Origin: Peptostreptococcus stomatis DSM 17678
GTDB taxonomy: Bacteria; Bacillota; Clostridia; Peptostreptococcales; Peptostreptococcaceae
Direction of reading: 5' to 3'
Length of the DNA: 64,000 nt
NCBI RefSeq assembly: GCF_000147675.1
Contig: NZ_ADGQ01000060.1
Location: 116,586 to 180,585, forward strand
Of the stretch, positions 45,192 to 54,975 are shown one piece after another; within the stretch, counting starts at the first letter, position 1, and every line of letters starts with the position of its first letter. The notes beneath the pieces are model-generated. The model did not search any database. It was not told the DNA's origin and saw only the letters and a list, made by a program, of their open reading frames with translations. A program made the position numbers and the translations under genes.

Positions 45192-45260
45192 ACAAATAAA
45201 GCCATTCCATGATATAATTATTAGGATAAATATATTAATTACAATTATGGAGGATATAAA

Positions 45261-45821
45261 ATGGTAACAGCTAGTGATTTTAGAAAAGGTGTAACGTTTG
45301 AAAAAGATGGTCAGCCATGTCTAGTAGTTGACTTCCAGCACGTTAAGCCAGGCAAGGGTGCTGCGTTCGTTAGAACTAAGTATAAAAATTTAATAACAGG
45401 AGCAATCAGAGAAGAAGCCTTCAACCCAAGTGATAAGTTCCCTAAGGCCAATATAGAAACTAAGCAGATGCAGTATCTATACAATGATGGTGAGCTATAC
45501 TACTTCATGGATGAAGAAACTTTTGACCAGATTCCTTTGAATTATGAACAGGTAGAAGACGCTATCAAGTTCTTAAAGGAAAATGAAGTTGCTACTATTA
45601 GGTTTTACCAGGGAGCTCCATTCCAGGTTGAAGGTCCTAACTTTGTTGACCTTGAGATTATTGATACAGAACCAGGAATCAAGGGAGACACAGCAAGTAA
45701 TGTTACAAAGGCTGCTACAGTAGAAACTGGTGCAGTTATTCAGGTACCATTATTTATAAATGTTGGAGACAAGGTAAAGATAGACACAAGAACAAGTGAA
45801 TATTTGTCAAGAGTAAACTAA
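45261..45821 (+). CDS. efp: Elongation factor P
   Basis: The product has 186 residues and three beta domains. It relieves ribosomes stalled at polyproline. The loop [13 protein letters not shown] carries the conserved Lys that can be modified. The C-terminus [18 protein letters not shown] is typical. No yeiP-like or modification genes are nearby. Confidence 0.97.
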   Translation: MVTASDFRKGVTFEKDGQPCLVVDFQHVKPGKGAAFVRTKYKNLITGAIREEAFNPSDKFPKANIETKQMQYLYNDGELYYFMDEETFDQIPLNYEQVEDAIKFLKENEVATIRFYQGAPFQVEGPNFVDLEIIDTEPGIKGDTASNVTKAATVETGAVIQVPLFINVGDKVKIDTRTSEYLSRVN

Positions 45822-45828
45822 TTTAGTG

Positions 45829-45877
45829 CTATAGGATGCCTGTTTGAAAAAACAGGTATTCTATAGCTATATTTTTT
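45829..45877 (+). terminator. Terminator after efp
   Basis: Long stem ctataggatgcctgttt with aacaggtattctatag (45829-45845 with 45851-45866, G-U pairs and one mismatch), then TTTTTT at 45872-45877. Confidence 0.85.
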
Positions 45878-45893
45878 ATAAGGAGGGGTGAGC

Positions 45894-46601
45894 ATGGCAT
45901 CAATAAGCGATGTAATCAGAGAAAGTATCAGGGCCTTTGAAGAAAAGATAGGCTATGAATTTAAGAACAAGACCTATATACAGACAGCCTTGACACATTC
46001 TTCTTTTGCCAACGAGCACAAGGAATTTAACTACAATGAAAGACTGGAATTTCTTGGAGACTCAGTTTTGGGCCTGGTGGTGAGTGACTACCTGTTTAGG
46101 GCTAGAAATGACCTGCCAGAAGGTAAGTTAACAAGGTTAAGGGCGAATGTAGTTTGTGAAGAATCTCTTAGTGCAGTGGCTAGGAAAATAAACCTGGGAG
46201 ACCACCTGTTTTTAGGTAAGGGAGAAAAAACTTCAGGAGGTAGTGACAGGGACTCAATCCTAGCAGATGCTACAGAGGCAGTGATAGCTGCTATATACCT
46301 GGATGGTGGATTTGACCAGGCAAAGGACTTTATACTATCAAACCTAAGAGATACAATAGCCAAAAATATTGATGGAAATATCTTCAGAGACTATAAGACG
46401 ATTCTACAGGAAATAATACAGGGCAATAACGGTAAGATTTCATACAAGCTAGTAGGAGAAAGTGGACCAGACCACAACAAGGAATTTGAAATGCAGGTCA
46501 AGTGTGGTCAGGATACAATCGGTATAGGCAAGGGCAAGAACAAGAAGGAAGCAGAAAAGGAAGCTGCTAGAGATGCCCTGGTCAAGATGGGGGAACTATA
46601 G
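45894..46601 (+). CDS. rnc: Ribonuclease III
   Basis: The product has 235 residues. It cuts double-stranded RNA, including rRNA precursors. The catalytic signature is NERLEFLGDSVLGLVVSDYL and the second metal site DATEAVIAAIYLDGG; a C-terminal dsRBD (KTILQEIIQGNNGKISYKLV onward) follows. The ATG at 45894 is 7 bases after AGGAGG. It leads the rnc - radical SAM - smc - ftsY run. Confidence 0.96.
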   Translation: MASISDVIRESIRAFEEKIGYEFKNKTYIQTALTHSSFANEHKEFNYNERLEFLGDSVLGLVVSDYLFRARNDLPEGKLTRLRANVVCEESLSAVARKINLGDHLFLGKGEKTSGGSDRDSILADATEAVIAAIYLDGGFDQAKDFILSNLRDTIAKNIDGNIFRDYKTILQEIIQGNNGKISYKLVGESGPDHNKEFEMQVKCGQDTIGIGKGKNKKEAEKEAARDALVKMGEL

Positions 46602-46602
46602 A

Positions 46603-47673
46603 ATGAGGGGGAAAAAGATAATACCCATATTTGTACCCCACCAGGGATGTCCCCATGACTGCATATTCTGCAATCAAAAAAAGATAACAGGTATATCAAC
46701 AGATATGACGGGTGACAAGGCCAGGGGCATTATAGAGGACTGCCTGGCTACAATAAGGCCGGATGTAGATCTAGAAATAGCCTTTTTTGGAGGGAGTTTT
46801 ACAGCTATAGACAAGGACAAGCAGGTGGAACTCTTGAGTGTGGCCAAGGAATACAAGGACAGGGGCCTAGTTAAGGATATAAGGATGTCCACCAGACCAG
46901 ACTGTATAGACAGGGAGGGCCTGGACCTGGTAAAGTCCTATGGGGCCACAATTATAGAACTAGGTGTTCAGTCTATGGATGAAGAGGTCCTGGTAGAAAG
47001 CCTAAGAGGTCATAATAGCAAGATAGTATATGAAAGTGGGTCCCTAATCAAGGAGGCTGGACTTAGGCTAGGACTTCAACAGATGATAGGTCTTCCAGGT
47101 GATACGGAGGAAAAATGTATTAGGACAGCCAGGGAATTTGCCAAGATAGGATCAGACTTTGTCAGGATATATCCAACCCTTATTATAAAGGAGACAGGCC
47201 TAGAACAAAGCTACAAGGATGGCTACTATAGGCCCTTTAGCCTTGATGAGTGCGTAGATATAGTGAAAAAATTGATGGTCATTTATAATGTCAATGATAT
47301 AGGAGTGATAAGGGTAGGCCTACAGGCAACTGATGATATCCAGTTGGGAATTGATGTAGTAGATGGACCCTACCACCCTGCCTTTAGGGAATTGGTAAAG
47401 TCTAGGATGATAAGAGACTATTTAGATAGTATAATTGACGGAGATTTTAAGGACCTTGTAGTCTATTCGGATAATAAGAACATATCCACAATAGTAGGCG
47501 ATAATAGGTCTAACAGGATATATATAAATGAAAAATACAAGGCTAGGTTTAAGACGGGACTCAAGGAGGGCCTACTTGATGGAATTATTGTAGAGATAGA
47601 TTCCGAGATAGTCTCAGAAATCAGCTTTGGAGAGATGTATAAGTTTTTAGGTAAAAGGTATGGTTTATACTAG
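46603..47673 (+). CDS. Elp3-like radical SAM protein
   Basis: The product has 356 residues. The 4Fe-4S cluster motif is GCPHDCIFCNQKKITG (C-x3-C-x2-C), followed by FFGGSFTAID and GVQSMDEEVL, as in Elp3-type radical SAM proteins. The Elp3 acetyltransferase domain is missing. These stand-alone proteins lie between rnc and smc in many clostridia; their substrate, probably a tRNA, is not established. The ATG at 46603 lies one base after the rnc stop. It lacks a SPASM domain, so it is not the missing SCIFF maturase. Confidence 0.88.
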   Translation: MRGKKIIPIFVPHQGCPHDCIFCNQKKITGISTDMTGDKARGIIEDCLATIRPDVDLEIAFFGGSFTAIDKDKQVELLSVAKEYKDRGLVKDIRMSTRPDCIDREGLDLVKSYGATIIELGVQSMDEEVLVESLRGHNSKIVYESGSLIKEAGLRLGLQQMIGLPGDTEEKCIRTAREFAKIGSDFVRIYPTLIIKETGLEQSYKDGYYRPFSLDECVDIVKKLMVIYNVNDIGVIRVGLQATDDIQLGIDVVDGPYHPAFRELVKSRMIRDYLDSIIDGDFKDLVVYSDNKNISTIVGDNRSNRIYINEKYKARFKTGLKEGLLDGIIVEIDSEIVSEISFGEMYKFLGKRYGLY

Positions 47674-47685
47674 TCGGAGGTAAGA

Positions 47686-50600
47686 GTGTATTTAAAAAAG
47701 TTAGAATTAAAGGGATTTAAATCTTTCCCAACAAAAACAGACATATACTTTGACAAGGGTGTAACTGCAGTGGTAGGACCAAATGGTAGTGGTAAGAGTA
47801 ATATTTCTGATGCCATCAGGTGGGTTCTAGGAGAACAAAGTGTCAAGAGTTTGAGGGGAGAGAAGATGGAAGATGTTATCTTCCTGGGAACTGACTCTAA
47901 AAACCAAATGAACTATTGTGAGGTAGCCATTACCCTGGATAATTCCCAGGCTGAAATTGACATAGATTCTGATGAACTAGTCATAAAGAGAAGGGTCTAC
48001 AGGAATGGTGAGTCAGAATTTTATATAAACAACAAGACATGTAGGTTAAAGGATGTAAGAGAAACCTTGCTGGATACAGGTATAGGTAAAGACGGCTACT
48101 CCATAATTGAGCAGGGTAAGGTTGAAGAAATACTTAGTAATAATCCGGCCAACAGAAGAAAGATCTTTGACGAGGCCTGTGGTATATCCAAGTTTAGGTA
48201 CAAAAAAAATGAGGCCGAAAGAAATCTAAAGAAGTCCAGTGATAATTTGGCAAGGATAGAAGATATATTTTACGAGATAGAAAACCAGGTCAAGCCACTA
48301 GAGCGTCAGGCTAAGAAGGCTGAAAAATACTTGGAAGTAAGTCAGGAACTAAAGAAGCTAGAGTTAAATGACTTTATCAAGCAGACTAGTCAGATGGACG
48401 ACCTGATAAGGGATATGTCAGACAAGTTGGCTGGACTTGAAAAGGAATTAGACTTGACTGAGTCAGAAAGGACCAGTATAGAGGGACAAATAGAAGACCT
48501 GGATGCCAGCCTGAATGAGTGTGATGCCCTACTAGAAGAGTTAAATTCCAACCTGGTTGATATAAACTCTGACCTGGCAGGCAAGAAGTATGAGATAGAA
48601 ATTTCCCAGGAAAAGATAAACAGCCAGTTGAGGGAAATCTCAAGAAAAGAAAATGAAATATCAGGCCTTCAAGCCTCTATCAAGGTTGACAAGCTAGAGC
48701 TGGACAAGGCCAGTAAGAAGGTTGACCAGACTTCTTATGATATAGAAGAGGCCCAAAAAGAAATAGACAAGGCCTACCATGACAAGAGGAAGGCAGAACT
48801 TGAACTTGAAGCTATAAGTGAGGATATGGAGTCCAACAAGGCCCTATCTTTGGATATACTGGAAAAGAAACAAGAACTTTCTGCAAGTTTTGCTACTAGC
48901 CAGGCAAACCTGGATAACCTAAGGTCAAGCAAGATAAGTCTAGAAGAAAAAATCATCTCTCAGAAAGAGGAAATAAAAGAACTTGAAGACTACCTAAGAA
49001 ATAAAAATTCAGGTGCAGGTGACCTCCTGACTAAGATGCAAGCCCTGGACAAGGACCTTGACCAGGCTAGGACTAAGTTAGAAAACCTGGAAAAGAATAT
49101 AGACCAGTTAACCAAAAATGATAGGAATCTTAATATGGACCTAGGTCGTATCAAGGCTAGGAGAAATACCTATATAGATATGGAAAACCACCATGAAGGC
49201 TTTAACAAGGGTGTAAGAGAAATCTTAAAGAACAAGTCTCTTGATGGTATATGTGGAGCCTTGGGTGAATTGATTAGGGTACCTGCCAAGTATGAAAAGG
49301 CCATAGAAGCCAGTCTAGGTGCTGCCATACAAAATGTGGTAGTTGAAGACGAAGGGGTAGCAAAGAAGTCGATTGACTACCTAAAGAGGTCTAACCTAGG
49401 TAGGGTTACCTTCCTGCCTAAGACTACCATGAGGTCAAACAAGCTTGCCCTTGCAACCAATACTGGTATAAGGCCACTGGGCTTGTGTAGTGACCTAGTA
49501 GACTTTGATGAGGCCTACAGGAAGGTAGTAGAAAGCCTATTGGGCAGGGTTATCCTTATAGACAATATGACTGATGCCATAGCCTATGCAAAAGAAACAG
49601 GCCATAGGTTTAAGCTGGTAACATTAGATGGAGATATACTTAACCCTGGAGGTTCTATGACTGGTGGTAGTCTTAAGACCAGTGGTAATATCCTGTCTAG
49701 AAAGAGACTTATAAGCGAGCTAGGTCAGGAAATAGAGTCTATAGAAGGCCATATAAGCCAGTGTAAGTCAGAATTTGACCTATTAGGCTTAGAAAAAGCC
49801 AAGTTAGGTGGCCAGGTTGCAAAAATTAGAGAAGAAAAGGAAGCCCTATCTAAGGAAATAATATCTGCTAATACAGAAATTAAGCTGGCAGAGGCCAAGC
49901 TAAGAGATAGGAAGGCAGACCTTGATACTAGCAAGGAAGAAATTGCCAGGATAGACGTGCAGGTAGAAAAGAACCAGGCTGACTTTGACCAGTGTAAGGA
50001 CCAGCTAGAAGATTTAGACAGGGAAGGCCAGGGCAATATGGACCATATTCAGGCCCTAAACGACAGTCTAAATGAGGCTAAGGAAAAGCATGATATCTGC
50101 CTTAAGCTATTCAATGACAAGAACCTAGACCTGGTTAGGGCTAAGCAGGTATTTGAAAACAACATAGCAGAGGTTGAGAGAATAGAAAATGGCATGAAAA
50201 AGTCCCAGGAAAATCTGGCAAGCCTACTTGAGTCGATAAAGGAAAATAATAATGAGATTAACGACTACGACCTATTGATAGAAACCTATACAGGTCAGAT
50301 AGATAGTCTTAACAAGACTAAGGAAGACTTTTCAGGGAGGATTCTGGATAAGAAGGCTGATAGGGATGATATAAGATTGTCTTTAGATGAGGCCAAGGCT
50401 GAACTAAGGTCAAGAGAGAGGGACTTTAATGAACTAAGGGAAGACAAGTACAAGCTAGAATCTAAGTTGGATAGGTCAGTAACAAGTAGGGACAACCTCC
50501 AGGCAAATATATTTGAAAGATATAGTCTGGACTACCAGGAAGCCCTAGAATATAGGGATGAAAATCTTGTAATTGACTATAAAGTCATGGAGGCTCTGAG

Positions 50601-51237
50601 AAAGAAGATTAAGTCCATAGGCAATGTCAACCTGGATGCCATAGAAGAGTATGCAGAAGTCAAGGAAAGGTACGAATACTATTCAGAGCAAAAGCAGGAC
50701 CTAGAAGAATCGATAGTTTCTCTAAATGCCCTAATAGCAGACCTAGTGGCAAGTATGGAAAGTGAATTCCTTGCTAACTTTGATATTATAAACAGGAACT
50801 TTGTAGAGGTATACAAAAAGTTATTTGGTGGTGGAAGTGCCAACCTAAGGATTACAGATATGGATGATGTCCTATCATGTGATATAGAGATAACAGCCCA
50901 GCCTCCAGGCAAGAAGATGAAAAATCTTTCCTTGCTATCTGGTGGTGAAAAGGCCCTTACAGCTATATCCATCCTATTTGCTATCCTGATATCGAAGCCA
51001 ACACCTTTCTGTATACTAGACGAGATTGAGGCCCCACTAGACGATGTAAATGTCTATAGGTTTGGTGATTTCCTGAAAGAACTAAGTCAGGATACCCAGT
51101 TTATAGCAGTCACTCACAGGAGGGGAACTATGGAAGTTGCAGACTTTATATACGGTGTAACTATGCAGGAAAAGGGAATTTCATCAATAATAGGTATCAA
51201 GCTAAAAGAGGCCCAGGAAATGGTGGAAAATTCCTAG
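47686..51237 (+). CDS. smc: Chromosome partition protein SMC
   Basis: The product has 1183 residues, GTG start after CGGAGGT. It organises and segregates the chromosome with ScpAB. Walker A is VVGPNGSGKSNISDAIRWVL; coiled coils run about 170-510 and 670-1010; the hinge lies about 515-660 with GGSMTGGSLKTSGN at its end; the C-terminal head has the signature LLSGGEKALTAI and Walker B FCILDEIEAPLDD. Confidence 0.97.
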   Translation: MYLKKLELKGFKSFPTKTDIYFDKGVTAVVGPNGSGKSNISDAIRWVLGEQSVKSLRGEKMEDVIFLGTDSKNQMNYCEVAITLDNSQAEIDIDSDELVIKRRVYRNGESEFYINNKTCRLKDVRETLLDTGIGKDGYSIIEQGKVEEILSNNPANRRKIFDEACGISKFRYKKNEAERNLKKSSDNLARIEDIFYEIENQVKPLERQAKKAEKYLEVSQELKKLELNDFIKQTSQMDDLIRDMSDKLAGLEKELDLTESERTSIEGQIEDLDASLNECDALLEELNSNLVDINSDLAGKKYEIEISQEKINSQLREISRKENEISGLQASIKVDKLELDKASKKVDQTSYDIEEAQKEIDKAYHDKRKAELELEAISEDMESNKALSLDILEKKQELSASFATSQANLDNLRSSKISLEEKIISQKEEIKELEDYLRNKNSGAGDLLTKMQALDKDLDQARTKLENLEKNIDQLTKNDRNLNMDLGRIKARRNTYIDMENHHEGFNKGVREILKNKSLDGICGALGELIRVPAKYEKAIEASLGAAIQNVVVEDEGVAKKSIDYLKRSNLGRVTFLPKTTMRSNKLALATNTGIRPLGLCSDLVDFDEAYRKVVESLLGRVILIDNMTDAIAYAKETGHRFKLVTLDGDILNPGGSMTGGSLKTSGNILSRKRLISELGQEIESIEGHISQCKSEFDLLGLEKAKLGGQVAKIREEKEALSKEIISANTEIKLAEAKLRDRKADLDTSKEEIARIDVQVEKNQADFDQCKDQLEDLDREGQGNMDHIQALNDSLNEAKEKHDICLKLFNDKNLDLVRAKQVFENNIAEVERIENGMKKSQENLASLLESIKENNNEINDYDLLIETYTGQIDSLNKTKEDFSGRILDKKADRDDIRLSLDEAKAELRSRERDFNELREDKYKLESKLDRSVTSRDNLQANIFERYSLDYQEALEYRDENLVIDYKVMEALRKKIKSIGNVNLDAIEEYAEVKERYEYYSEQKQDLEESIVSLNALIADLVASMESEFLANFDIINRNFVEVYKKLFGGGSANLRITDMDDVLSCDIEITAQPPGKKMKNLSLLSGGEKALTAISILFAILISKPTPFCILDEIEAPLDDVNVYRFGDFLKELSQDTQFIAVTHRRGTMEVADFIYGVTMQEKGISSIIGIKLKEAQEMVENS

Positions 51238-51258
51238 ATAGATATATAGGAGGATTTT

Positions 51259-52554
51259 ATGTTTAAATTTTGGAAGAAAAATGCAAACAAAAATGAAAAC
51301 CCTGACCAGGAAGTAAACTTGGAAGAAGGGCTTAGTGGAGAAGAAATCCAGGAAGAAATCAGTGATGATGCTTTCCAGGACCAAAGAATAGAAGAAGTAG
51401 TCTTACAGAAAGATGTTAAGGAAGAAGGGTCCCAGGATCAAGATCTTAGCGAAGACACTCTTGAGGAAGACATAGAGGAAGAAAAAGCCCAAGTAGAAGA
51501 AGAGGAAGAAATTGAAAATATTGAAGATGCTGACATCCAGGCTGAAGAAGAAATTACAGAAGAAGAAACAATAGAGAAAGAAATAATAGAAGAAGTAGAT
51601 GGTGATGGTAGTCAGGATTCTGACCAGGAAGAGGGCCAGGAGAAGATGGGTATCTTTGCCAGACTACTGGCAGGTCTATCAAAGACCAAGGACAATATAA
51701 CAGGTAGGATAGACAGCCTTCTTAAGTCTTACACAAAGATAGACGAAGACCTTCTAGAAGAGTTAGAAGAAATACTTATAACTGCCGATGTTGGTGTCAC
51801 AACTACCATGGAAATAATAGACCGTTTAAGGGACATGATTAAGGAAAGAGGGGTAAAGGACCCTATAGAGGTAAGAGACCTATTGAAGGAAATAGTTGCC
51901 TCTATCCTAAATGAAGGAAACTCAGGACTTGACCTTGATCCAGGACCAGCAGTGATAGTAATGGTTGGTGTAAATGGTGTAGGTAAGACCACTACTATAG
52001 GTAAGCTGGCCCAAAGGTATAAAAAAGATGGCAAAAAGGTCATGTTGGCAGCAGCAGATACCTTCAGGGCAGCAGCAAGCGAGCAGTTGGATATATGGGC
52101 CAAGAGGGTAGATGTAGATATCATCAAGCACCATGAAGGGGCAGACCCAGGTGCAGTAGTATTTGATGCAATCAAGGCTTCCCAGGCCAGGAAGGTAGAC
52201 CTACTGATATGCGATACAGCAGGTAGGCTCCACAACAAGGCCAACCTAATGAATGAGCTAGGCAAGATATTTAAGATAATAGACAGGGAATACCCAGAGG
52301 CCAAGAAGGAGGTCCTATTGGTAGTAGATGCTACAACAGGCCAGAATGCAGTTAGCCAGGCCAAGACCTTTAAGGAAGTAGCCAATATAACAGGTATTGT
52401 ATTGACTAAGCTGGATGGTACTGCCAAGGGTGGTGTAGTCCTAGCGGTTAAGTCGGAGGTAGATGTGCCAGTCAAGCTGATAGGCGTTGGTGAAAGGGCT
52501 GAAGACTTGCAGAGTTTTGATGCAGACTCATTTACTGATGCTATATTTGGTTAG
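51259..52554 (+). CDS. ftsY: Signal recognition particle receptor FtsY
   Basis: The product has 431 residues. The first ~130 residues are a very acidic, Glu-rich A region; the NG domain follows, with G1 VGVNGVGKTTTIGKLA, the DTFRAAASEQL motif, G3 ICDTAGRLHNKANLM and G4 TKLDGTAKGG. It brings ribosome-SRP complexes to the membrane. Downstream the usual ylxM-ffh pair is missing and restriction genes begin 77 bases later. Confidence 0.96.
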   Translation: MFKFWKKNANKNENPDQEVNLEEGLSGEEIQEEISDDAFQDQRIEEVVLQKDVKEEGSQDQDLSEDTLEEDIEEEKAQVEEEEEIENIEDADIQAEEEITEEETIEKEIIEEVDGDGSQDSDQEEGQEKMGIFARLLAGLSKTKDNITGRIDSLLKSYTKIDEDLLEELEEILITADVGVTTTMEIIDRLRDMIKERGVKDPIEVRDLLKEIVASILNEGNSGLDLDPGPAVIVMVGVNGVGKTTTIGKLAQRYKKDGKKVMLAAADTFRAAASEQLDIWAKRVDVDIIKHHEGADPGAVVFDAIKASQARKVDLLICDTAGRLHNKANLMNELGKIFKIIDREYPEAKKEVLLVVDATTGQNAVSQAKTFKEVANITGIVLTKLDGTAKGGVVLAVKSEVDVPVKLIGVGERAEDLQSFDADSFTDAIFG

Positions 52555-52631
52555 TCGATATAATTAATAAATAAAAATAAGCTTTAAAGATAGCTGATAT
52601 AATAATAAAAAATATAATAGGGGAAAAAGTA

Positions 52632-53281
52632 ATGAATAAACAACAGCTTGCAAATAAAATTTGGGAGTCAGCAAATAAAATGCGTTCCAAAATTGAAGCA
52701 AATGAATATAAGGACTACATTCTTGGATTTATATTTTACAAGTATTTGTCGGACCAGGAAATAAAATTCTTAAAGGAAAATGACTTTGATGATGCAGATA
52801 TTAAAGATCTAAGAGAAGATGATATTGATATATTAGAATACGTACAGAGAAATATTGGATACTTTATTTCCTATGAAAATTTGTTTTCAACTTGGATTTC
52901 TAAGGGAAGAGATTTTGATGTGTCAGATGTAAGAGATGCCTTATCTGCCTTTAATAGGTTGATTTATCCAACTCATAAAAAGTTTTTGATAAGGTATTTG
53001 ACACTCTACAAACAGGACTTAGTAAGCTAGGGGATAGCTCAAATTCACAGACTAAGGCTATAAGTGGATTATTACAGTTGATTAAAGATATACCAATGGA
53101 TGGAAAGCAAGATTATGATGTCCTAGGCTTTATATACGAATATTTAATAAGTCAGTTTGCTGCAAATGCAGGCAAAAAGGCAGGTGAATTCTATACTCCT
53201 CATGAGGTTTCTGTTTTGATGTCAGAAATTGTAGCAGAACACTTAAAAGGTAAAAAAGAAATAAAAATATACGAAATGTAA
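52632..53281 (+). pseudogene. hsdM: hsdM: frameshifted and truncated type I methylase gene
   Basis: The gene opens normally with MNKQQLANKIWESANKMRSK and follows the HsdM N-terminal domain to AFNRLIYPTHKK (about 52981). There one base is missing in the aaaaagttttt run (52976-52987). The next frame continues FDKVFDTLQTGLSKLGDSSN, LLQLIKDIPMDGKQDYDVLG and AGKKAGEFYTPHEVSVLMSE. It then ends abruptly at KEIKIYEM-stop (53281), exactly where the SAM-binding D/E-P-x-C-G-S-G-S motif should follow. The protein lacks its catalytic core and is dead. The break coincides with the start of foreign DNA carrying serine recombinases. Confidence 0.88.
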
Positions 53282-53353
53282 ACACCTTTATTGATATAAT
53301 TTAATACCATAGAAAATGGGCATTTCAAGCCTTTTAGGTGTAGTCTGATTTTT

Positions 53354-53426
53354 ACGGTTGTATAATATTTAGCGTTGGTGAGAGAAAAAATTCTCTCCAA
53401 CGCTAAATATTATACAACCGTTTTTC
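53354..53426 (+). repeat. 25-bp perfect inverted repeat with T tail
   Basis: Arms 53354-53378 and 53397-53421 are exact reverse complements over 25 bases; a two-base bulge and four more pairs (agag/ctct) continue inward, leaving an 8-base loop. TTTTT follows on the plus strand. It lies between the broken hsdM and the 3' end of the first recombinase. It would form a very strong plus-strand terminator, or mark the element's end. Confidence 0.75.
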
Positions 53427-53427
53427 C

Positions 53428-54975
53428 CTATATCCCTTTTTCATACACAAACTCAAAACTTCCATCCTCATGCACCACCATCTTATTGAGCATTAAGTTC
53501 CATAGTATTGGTTCAAATTCTATAATAGGTTCAAGCGTATTTAGCTTATTTATAAAGAAGTCATACTTTAGCTTTCTTGATTCCTTGTCTTGAATTTGAC
53601 TACTTAAATCTTCATAGGCTTCTTTTTCTTTATTGAAAATATCGACAAGCTTTGAATAGTATTTAGCATATTCCACTTGGTCTTGACTACTCTTAGAGTT
53701 TTCATTGATAAGCTTTTCAATCTTATTTTTAGCAAGGTTCATCTTATGAATAGCTGTCTCAAGTTTTTTCTCAAGGGCTGAGGTGTCAAAAGTATCTTCT
53801 ATTAATTTTAAATCCTCTAGGATATGTCCCTTGTTCGCTATTAACTCATTTACAGATTTAATAAAGGCTTCTTTAATTTCATTTTCATAAAGATGAGGAG
53901 TTTTACATGGGTTTTCTTTGCTCTTATATTTATTATTGCATTGCCAGACAGTCCTTTTATATTTCGTGTTGGAATGCCAAGTCTTAGAGCCATAAAAGCT
54001 GCCACACTCCCCACAGACAATCTTAGAGGAGAAGAGGTGGCTTTTGTATTTTACATTTTTAGCTAAGAGGTCTTGAACAAAATCCCATACCTTTGGTTCA
54101 ATAATAGCTTCATGGTTTTTCTCTACATAGTATTGAGGGACTTCTCCTTCATTGATTTTTTTCTCTTTGGTTAGAAAGTTTACCGTGAAAGACTTTTGAA
54201 GGAGAGCGTCACCTTTGTATTTTTCATTGGTTAGAATGGATTTTACACTGGTTAGACTCCACTTCTTCTTTCCTTGTACCGTTGGGATTCCTTCTTCCGT
54301 AAGCATTTTAGCAATGCGAAAAGGCGTATTGCCTTCAAGAAAGTAGCGGTAGATTTTCTTTACCAGCTTTGCTTCTTCTTTGTTAACCATAAGGTTACCG
54401 TTAGGCCCTTTATCATAACCTAGGAAGTTTCCATATGGAATACTGACCTTACCATCAGCAAATCTCTTCCTTTGTCCCCAGGTGACATTTTCTGAATTAG
54501 ATCTGGATTCTTCTTGGGCGAGTGATGACATAATGGTAATTAAGAGTTCTCCTTTGGAATCAAAAGTCCAGATGTTTTCTTTTTCAAAATAGACCTCGAC
54601 TCCTTTATCCTTTAACTCTCTAACCGTTGTTAAGCTATCCACCGTATTTCTTGCAAACCTTGATACCGATTTGGTAATAATTAAGTCGATTTTACCATTT
54701 AAGGCATCATCTACCATTCTGTTAAAGCCTTCACGGTATTTGGTATTGGTTCCGGATATTCCTTCATCGGTATAAATACCAGCAAATTCCCAGTCGGCTC
54801 GTTTTTTAATGTAGTCCGTATAATAGTCTACTTGGGCTTCATAAGATGTAAACTGTTCATCGGAATCCGTAGAAACTCTGGCATAACCTGCCACTCGTCT
54901 TTTGGTTGTCTGCACCTTTTCCTTGGAAGAATAATGCGTCTTAGTCGCAGGTATGGTTATTACTTTCTTCTTCAC
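53428..54975 (-). CDS. Large serine recombinase, copy 1
   Basis: The product has 515 residues. The N-terminal resolvase domain has AGYARVSTDSDEQFTSYEAQ (catalytic Ser in RVS), IYTDEGISGT and TKSVSRFARNT with the active-site arginines. The recombinase domain (PF07508) follows from about 175 (IPYGNFLGYDKGPNGNLMV), then a zinc ribbon IVCGECGSFYGSKTWHS with a second Cys pair, and a C-terminal coiled coil. Such enzymes integrate and excise elements at att sites. The start is GTG at 54975 with GGAGG upstream; it overlaps the end of copy 2 by 35 bases. Confidence 0.92.
   Translation of the reverse strand: MKKKVITIPATKTHYSSKEKVQTTKRRVAGYARVSTDSDEQFTSYEAQVDYYTDYIKKRADWEFAGIYTDEGISGTNTKYREGFNRMVDDALNGKIDLIITKSVSRFARNTVDSLTTVRELKDKGVEVYFEKENIWTFDSKGELLITIMSSLAQEESRSNSENVTWGQRKRFADGKVSIPYGNFLGYDKGPNGNLMVNKEEAKLVKKIYRYFLEGNTPFRIAKMLTEEGIPTVQGKKKWSLTSVKSILTNEKYKGDALLQKSFTVNFLTKEKKINEGEVPQYYVEKNHEAIIEPKVWDFVQDLLAKNVKYKSHLFSSKIVCGECGSFYGSKTWHSNTKYKRTVWQCNNKYKSKENPCKTPHLYENEIKEAFIKSVNELIANKGHILEDLKLIEDTFDTSALEKKLETAIHKMNLAKNKIEKLINENSKSSQDQVEYAKYYSKLVDIFNKEKEAYEDLSSQIQDKESRKLKYDFFINKLNTLEPIIEFEPILWNLMLNKMVVHEDGSFEFVYEKGI

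Noticed and set aside
46603-47673. Radical SAM protein as the missing SCIFF maturase
   Set aside because: It is Elp3-like, lacks a SPASM extension and sits in the conserved rnc-smc context.
52976-52990. Programmed frameshift instead of mutation in the first hsdM
   Set aside because: The aaaaagttttt run could slip, but the gene is also cut off before its catalytic motif, so decay explains it better.
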